From contig NZ_CP087715.1 of assembly GCF_020991125.1 (NCBI RefSeq), positions 3,072,501-3,136,500 of the forward strand: a stretch of DNA of 64,000 nucleotides, in the 5' to 3' direction. The position numbers and the translations under genes are program-made. Shown piece after piece: positions 60,594-64,000 of this stretch (positions within the stretch are counted from its first letter, which is position 1; each line of letters begins with the position of its first letter). The stretch comes from Microbulbifer celer. GTDB taxonomy: Bacteria; Pseudomonadota; Gammaproteobacteria; Pseudomonadales; Cellvibrionaceae. The notes beneath the pieces were generated by a model. The model was not told the DNA's origin. It ran no database searches and was given only the letters and a program-made list of their open reading frames with translations.

Positions 60594-61424
60594 GGTGCTT
60601 TCCTTAATTAAACCTGTTCGCTTCACTTCTGACTATTCTGACCGGCCCTACACCCGACTCCCGGAAGAGTTCTCAGGCAGAGGCATGGAAAGAGTCCCGG
60701 AAAAAACGGCGGTATAAGGTAATGATTTGCCGACAAAAACTCCAGCCCTCCCCCTGCTTTACGGTCACAAATCGCGAAGGATGAGCAGGTAACTCAACCA
60801 ATAGCATTTCGCAGTGAGCAATAGCGGGAAAGCCGCTGACAGTATGAAGACGGACGGGAGGCCAGCGGACGCCCTCACCGCCCCCAATAATTGCGCCCAC
60901 CCGGTATTCCCCCGTGTCAGGGTAGGTGTCGCCCAGGCAAAAAAAAAGCCGGTACAACAGCACTGTACCGGCCCAGCTAAAACGGGTTTGCCCACTAGCG
61001 GGAGAAGAGAGATGATGTCGGGAACCTTCGTCGCGCCCTGCCGAGAAGGTCAGAGCCGAATGGTGCAGGGGCGGTGGCCGTGCACCCGAAGGTATGAACC
61101 GATGGTGCGCAGTATCCGCAGATCCCCCAGTGCGGTCGCCCCACTTTAGGGGAAAGAGCAAACTGGGCTGTGCCACCTCCTTCGGGAAGGCATATCTCCT
61201 GGGTGTATTTCGGGGCTCATTTTCTTTTCCGCGGATCTTTCGGGCCCCGGTGTTACGGGCTCTCCAGTCACATTCACCCACGTCGCCAGACACTGGGACA
61301 CAAGCGGCAGACATTGCTCATCCCGTCCCGCTTCAGGCTCCTACCCGGGTGGGTTTTCTCTTATAATCGCCTCATTACAAAACTCTAATAAGAACCATAA
61401 AAAAGACACTCAAGCGATGACCCG
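60594..61424. other. Large intergenic region with an orphan terminator
   Basis: 830 nt without a convincing gene. A 213-codon minus-strand frame (60673-61314) has no recognised domain, unnatural composition and runs through the terminator, so I leave it out. Several hairpins are visible (for example CACCTCCTTCGGGAAGGC near 61179). It may encode an RNA; see findings. Confidence 0.5.
60939..60972 (-). terminator. Strong terminator with no gene before it
   Basis: Minus strand stem GCCGGTACA/TGTACCGGC (60948-60972) followed by nine T (60939-60947). No protein gene ends here on either strand; glk starts 346 bp downstream. Confidence 0.85.
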
Positions 61425-62579
61425 ATGAAACAATACATTTTCAATATTCACGACGTGGTGCTGTTGATGACTGCGGCAGAATGCCTGCTACTGGCGGTCT
61501 TCCAGTCCATTCTGCCCACACGCGCGCGACACGACGGCAGATTGCTGAGCGCCTTTCTGCTGATTATTGCCGTGGCCTCCGCCTGCACGCTGATCCTGTG
61601 GAACGACCAATTCTCGCTCGCCCCCTGGTTTGAACAGACGCTGCTGCCCTACCTGCTGTACAGCGCACTGCTACTCAAGGGGCCCGCAATCTATCTGTAT
61701 GTCTGCTCGCTGACACAACGGAAGCTGACATTAGATCGACGCCTTGCCATACACCTGCTGCCAGCGCTGCTGGGCCTGGCCTGTATAGCGGTATTCGGAA
61801 TTTCCAGCAGTGATCTGCGACTTGCAACGGACACCGAACAGTCACTCCCCACCCTGGCCATCGAGTTCATCTGGGATCTCGCGTCATTGGTACCATTTGT
61901 GTATGCTGCCGCATCCTTGGTTCAGATTCGCCGCTACCGGATCGCACTCAAGGATGAGTACTCACACTATTCCGAGGTGGAGCTGACGTGGCTGTCGGCA
62001 CTGGCCTGGGGGGTCTTCATCTCCTGGGGATGGACCATGGTGGTGCACGTAGTAGCAAAGTTCTCCAGTGATATTGTCGCTGACTATATGGGCATCGCTG
62101 ACAATTACCTGGCCTTTATCCTGATCAACGCCTTCTTTGCGTACAGTCTGACCTACGCCCATCAACTTCTGGATACCAAGCCAGAAGAGGAGACCCACGA
62201 GACTGTCAGCGAAGAGGCGCCCTCGGAGCCGGCCATCACCAAGGTGCGCCACGCGATGGACGTGGACAAGATCTATCTGAAGAAGAACCTGAACCTGGAG
62301 CAGTTCTCCGAGCGCATCGACCTGCCGCCGAAAGAAGTCTCCGGGGTGATCAACAAACACTTCGGTACCAACTTTTTCGAGTTCGTGAACAGCTATCGGG
62401 TGGAGGCCGCCAAGACCCTGCTGGCAGATCCGGAGAAAGCGGATATGACGGTACTCGACGTGCTGCTGGAATCCGGCTTCAACAGTAAATCCGCCTTCCA
62501 CCGTTTCTTCAGCCGTCTGGTCGGCATGTCGCCCACGGAATACCGCAAGCAGGCGCTGGCAGCCGAAGCCTCCAGCTGA
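61425..62579 (+). CDS. Membrane-bound AraC-family regulator
   Basis: The 384-residue protein has about seven membrane helices in its first 240 residues and a cytosolic AraC-type DNA-binding domain at the end (LNLEQFSERIDLPPKEVSGVI, then VLDVLLESGFNSKSAFHRFFSRLVGMSPTEYRK). Such integral-membrane AraC regulators sense signals in or across the inner membrane and are frequent beside polysaccharide genes. Its place next to glucokinase and the TonB receptor makes it a candidate regulator of the starch locus, although the shared promoter motif looks more like a MalT site. No periplasmic sensor domain is visible. Confidence 0.9.
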   Translation: MKQYIFNIHDVVLLMTAAECLLLAVFQSILPTRARHDGRLLSAFLLIIAVASACTLILWNDQFSLAPWFEQTLLPYLLYSALLLKGPAIYLYVCSLTQRKLTLDRRLAIHLLPALLGLACIAVFGISSSDLRLATDTEQSLPTLAIEFIWDLASLVPFVYAAASLVQIRRYRIALKDEYSHYSEVELTWLSALAWGVFISWGWTMVVHVVAKFSSDIVADYMGIADNYLAFILINAFFAYSLTYAHQLLDTKPEEETHETVSEEAPSEPAITKVRHAMDVDKIYLKKNLNLEQFSERIDLPPKEVSGVINKHFGTNFFEFVNSYRVEAAKTLLADPEKADMTVLDVLLESGFNSKSAFHRFFSRLVGMSPTEYRKQALAAEASS

Positions 62580-62602
62580 CATTCAACCTGGATGGGTGCC
62601 CT

Positions 62603-63526
62603 CTAGGGCGCCCGGTCGAGATCGGCCAGGCGCTGCGCCTCGGCACTCCCCAACACCTCGCTGCGTGCGTCGAAGATCGCAGCTTCCGTGGCGCCCGACG
62701 CACGCATCCGCGCAACTTTCGCCTCCAGCACCTTGCCTGCCAGCGGCGAGTCCATTCTGCTTGTCACGTGATTGAACTCTTCCCGTAGTACCGCCAGCTG
62801 TTGCGCCCGCTGTTCCGCTGTCAGCTCACGATTTTGCGCTACCGCCAACGCAGTTGCCATGTACGGCAGCTGGGCTTCCTCTTCAGCAAACAGCTTGTTC
62901 ACCACTTCCGGCGCAAAGTAACTGCGACGTATTTTTTTTATCTCGGCGTACTGTTCGGACTGAAACGCCACCCCATTTACCTCCTCGGCACCCGCTGTCA
63001 TCGCCAGCTGAAAGTCCTGCTCTGCCCGACGGAAATCAAAGTAATTCCGGGCCAACGCCATCAGCTGGTTGGCTACAGTTTCCGGTAGTGACGCTTCCAG
63101 CACCGTTCGCAATGTGACCATGGTGTCCGCGCTGGCAGAACCCTCCAGCTGAGTATGGAATTCTTTTAATGCGGCCAGCGTATTCCGATCCATCAACAAG
63201 TTACCATCGTGATCGAAGCTGAGCAGGAGCAAAGCATCAATAATGGCGACCGCCTCAACCGGGGGTACCGCGATATTTTCGGGTGATGATTCAACGCCAT
63301 CGACTGGTTCGGAGGCCACCTTCTGCTCCGGCAGGGCATGAGGCACTGAACGCATAGTTTTTCCTGATGCAGCGATTACATCTGGCGGTATTTCTGTATG
63401 CGGAGTTTTTACTTCCAGCGCAGGGTTTTCGTAGGGAAGAGCCGTCAACCAGACGGCAATCGCCACTGCCACCGCAACGATACCACCGAGAAAAAATCTG
63501 AAAATTTTTTCAATCGACTTTTTCAT
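62603..63526 (-). CDS. Lipase chaperone-like protein (Lif family)
   Basis: The 307-residue protein has one N-terminal membrane helix (FFLGGIVAVAVAIAVWLTAL), a variable proline-rich linker (about 35-95) and a helical body like lipase-specific foldases: DHDGNLLMDRNTLAALKEFHTQL, then a long helix YFDFRRAEQDFQLAM and YAEIKKIRRSYFAPEVVNKLFAEEEAQ. Lif proteins stay in the inner membrane and fold one secreted lipase in the periplasm. The canonical RxxFDYFLS motif is not well kept here. No lipase gene is seen on the same strand in the window; the divergent gene at 63821 may be its client. GGGAGGAAA precedes ATG 63526. Confidence 0.7.
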   Translation of the reverse strand: MKKSIEKIFRFFLGGIVAVAVAIAVWLTALPYENPALEVKTPHTEIPPDVIAASGKTMRSVPHALPEQKVASEPVDGVESSPENIAVPPVEAVAIIDALLLLSFDHDGNLLMDRNTLAALKEFHTQLEGSASADTMVTLRTVLEASLPETVANQLMALARNYFDFRRAEQDFQLAMTAGAEEVNGVAFQSEQYAEIKKIRRSYFAPEVVNKLFAEEEAQLPYMATALAVAQNRELTAEQRAQQLAVLREEFNHVTSRMDSPLAGKVLEAKVARMRASGATEAAIFDARSEVLGSAEAQRLADLDRAP

Positions 63527-63820
63527 TTTCCTCCCTCTCAGGTAATCAACCCGCGATATCCACCCATCACAACCGACTTGAGACAAATTACCGGATTCAA
63601 CAGTCAGCGCGCCAGTTGCAAATGAATGGATACAACGCCAGAAATACAGCAGAAGACAGAAACAGGATTTTTTGGTGGGTTATGTACTATTGGGACTATC
63701 GACGAGCCGCCTATGATTTTCTCGCTCGCGGAGAAAATCTATACAAACTCAAATCCGGGAGCCCCGATAACCGAAAAATTCGGTTCAAGAATAATTGTAA
63801 TAAAAGAGGCTACGACGATA

Positions 63821-64000
63821 ATGAAGAGAAAACTGGTACAGAATTTACTCCCCACACTCGGGGTTTTACTGGGTGGGCTACTGGCTGCGACTGCGGTACA
63901 GGCACAAGGCTGCCCTTCTGATGCCATCTGTCGCGATGAATACTCCCCGGGCAACTACAGCGATAACGGCCCGTATGATTACGACAGTTACACCATGCCC
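63821..64000 (+). CDS. Secreted protein, N-terminal fragment (possible hydrolase)
   Basis: The gene runs off the right edge; 60 residues are visible. It has a long signal peptide (MKRKLVQNLLPTLGVLLGGL, cleaved after VQAQ), then CPSDAICRDEYSPGNYSDNG and PYDYDSYTMP. The GPYxxxSYTxP pattern resembles the mature start of secreted polyester hydrolases/cutinases and related lipases, which would fit the divergent foldase-like gene. The visible part is too short to be sure. Confidence 0.5.
   Translation, partial: MKRKLVQNLLPTLGVLLGGLLAATAVQAQGCPSDAICRDEYSPGNYSDNGPYDYDSYTMP

Noticed and set aside
60673-61314. Long minus-strand frame of 213 codons before glucokinase
   Set aside because: Unnatural composition, no recognised domain, and it reads through a strong terminator hairpin.
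63616-63921. Plus-strand frame of 101 codons near the right edge
   Set aside because: No ribosome site or domain, and it overlaps in another frame the secreted-protein gene starting at 63821.

Overview
The window looks like a chromosomal segment of a marine, polysaccharide-degrading gammaproteobacterium of the Microbulbifer/Cellvibrionales type. This is an inference from gene content: a large SusCD-less, TonB-receptor-based starch locus, many secreted GH13/GH31 enzymes, a lipase chaperone, and DUF1552/DUF1592 partners. No rRNA or tRNA gene was seen.

Layout. (1) 1-5.0 kb: the 5' end of a GH3 beta-glucosidase, a sugar-porter MFS permease, a CurA-type NADPH reductase, and an SLC45-like maltose/sucrose MFS permease. 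(2) 5.3-7.0 kb: a hipBA toxin-antitoxin pair. (3) About 7.15-19.7 kb: an integron cassette array without an integrase (a CALIN). It holds roughly 15 mostly low-GC cassettes, separated by attC sites of three sequence families. Reading the R'' core at the end of a cassette against the R' core at its start gives reciprocal complementarity for at least seven cassettes, which fixes cassette borders to the base. Three kinds of element have entered the array: an IS110-type IS (with a candidate bridge RNA), a group IIC-attC intron sitting inside an R'' box, a 3'-only relic of the same intron type at the same position in another R'' box, a second group II intron relic on the other strand, and an IS30 that splits a lipoprotein cassette. 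(4) 19.9-29.3 kb: ordinary chromosomal genes, including an unusual ferredoxin/FNR/molybdopterin oxidoreductase fusion with a divergent AraC regulator. (5) 29.6-61 kb: a starch/maltodextrin locus. (6) 61.4-64 kb: a membrane-bound AraC-type regulator, a lipase chaperone-like gene and the start of a secreted protein.

How the starch locus may work (inference from families and layout). Secreted and lipoprotein GH13 amylases (31.9, 52.6 kb) attack starch. The TonB receptor (56.6-59.4 kb) imports oligosaccharides. Periplasmic cyclomaltodextrinase, GH31 alpha-glucosidase and another GH13 lipoprotein (one + strand run, 32.2-38.6 kb) reduce them to maltose/glucose. The MFS permease at 3.5-5.0 kb and the one at 0.5-2.0 kb bring sugars inside, and glucokinase (59.6-60.6 kb) phosphorylates glucose. 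Six promoters carry a shared GC-rich inverted motif whose halves resemble the MalT box, which ties most of these genes, including the distant MFS permease, into one regulon.

The most unusual content is a two-gene unit in the middle of this locus (43.3-50.4 kb). One protein of about 1886 residues joins starch-binding-like modules, a PQQ-sugar-dehydrogenase-like propeller, four CXXCH haem motifs and a DUF1587/1592/1588/1585 set; the second is a Tat-exported DUF1552 protein. It looks like an undescribed extracytoplasmic oxidative arm of starch utilisation. The function is inferred, not shown.
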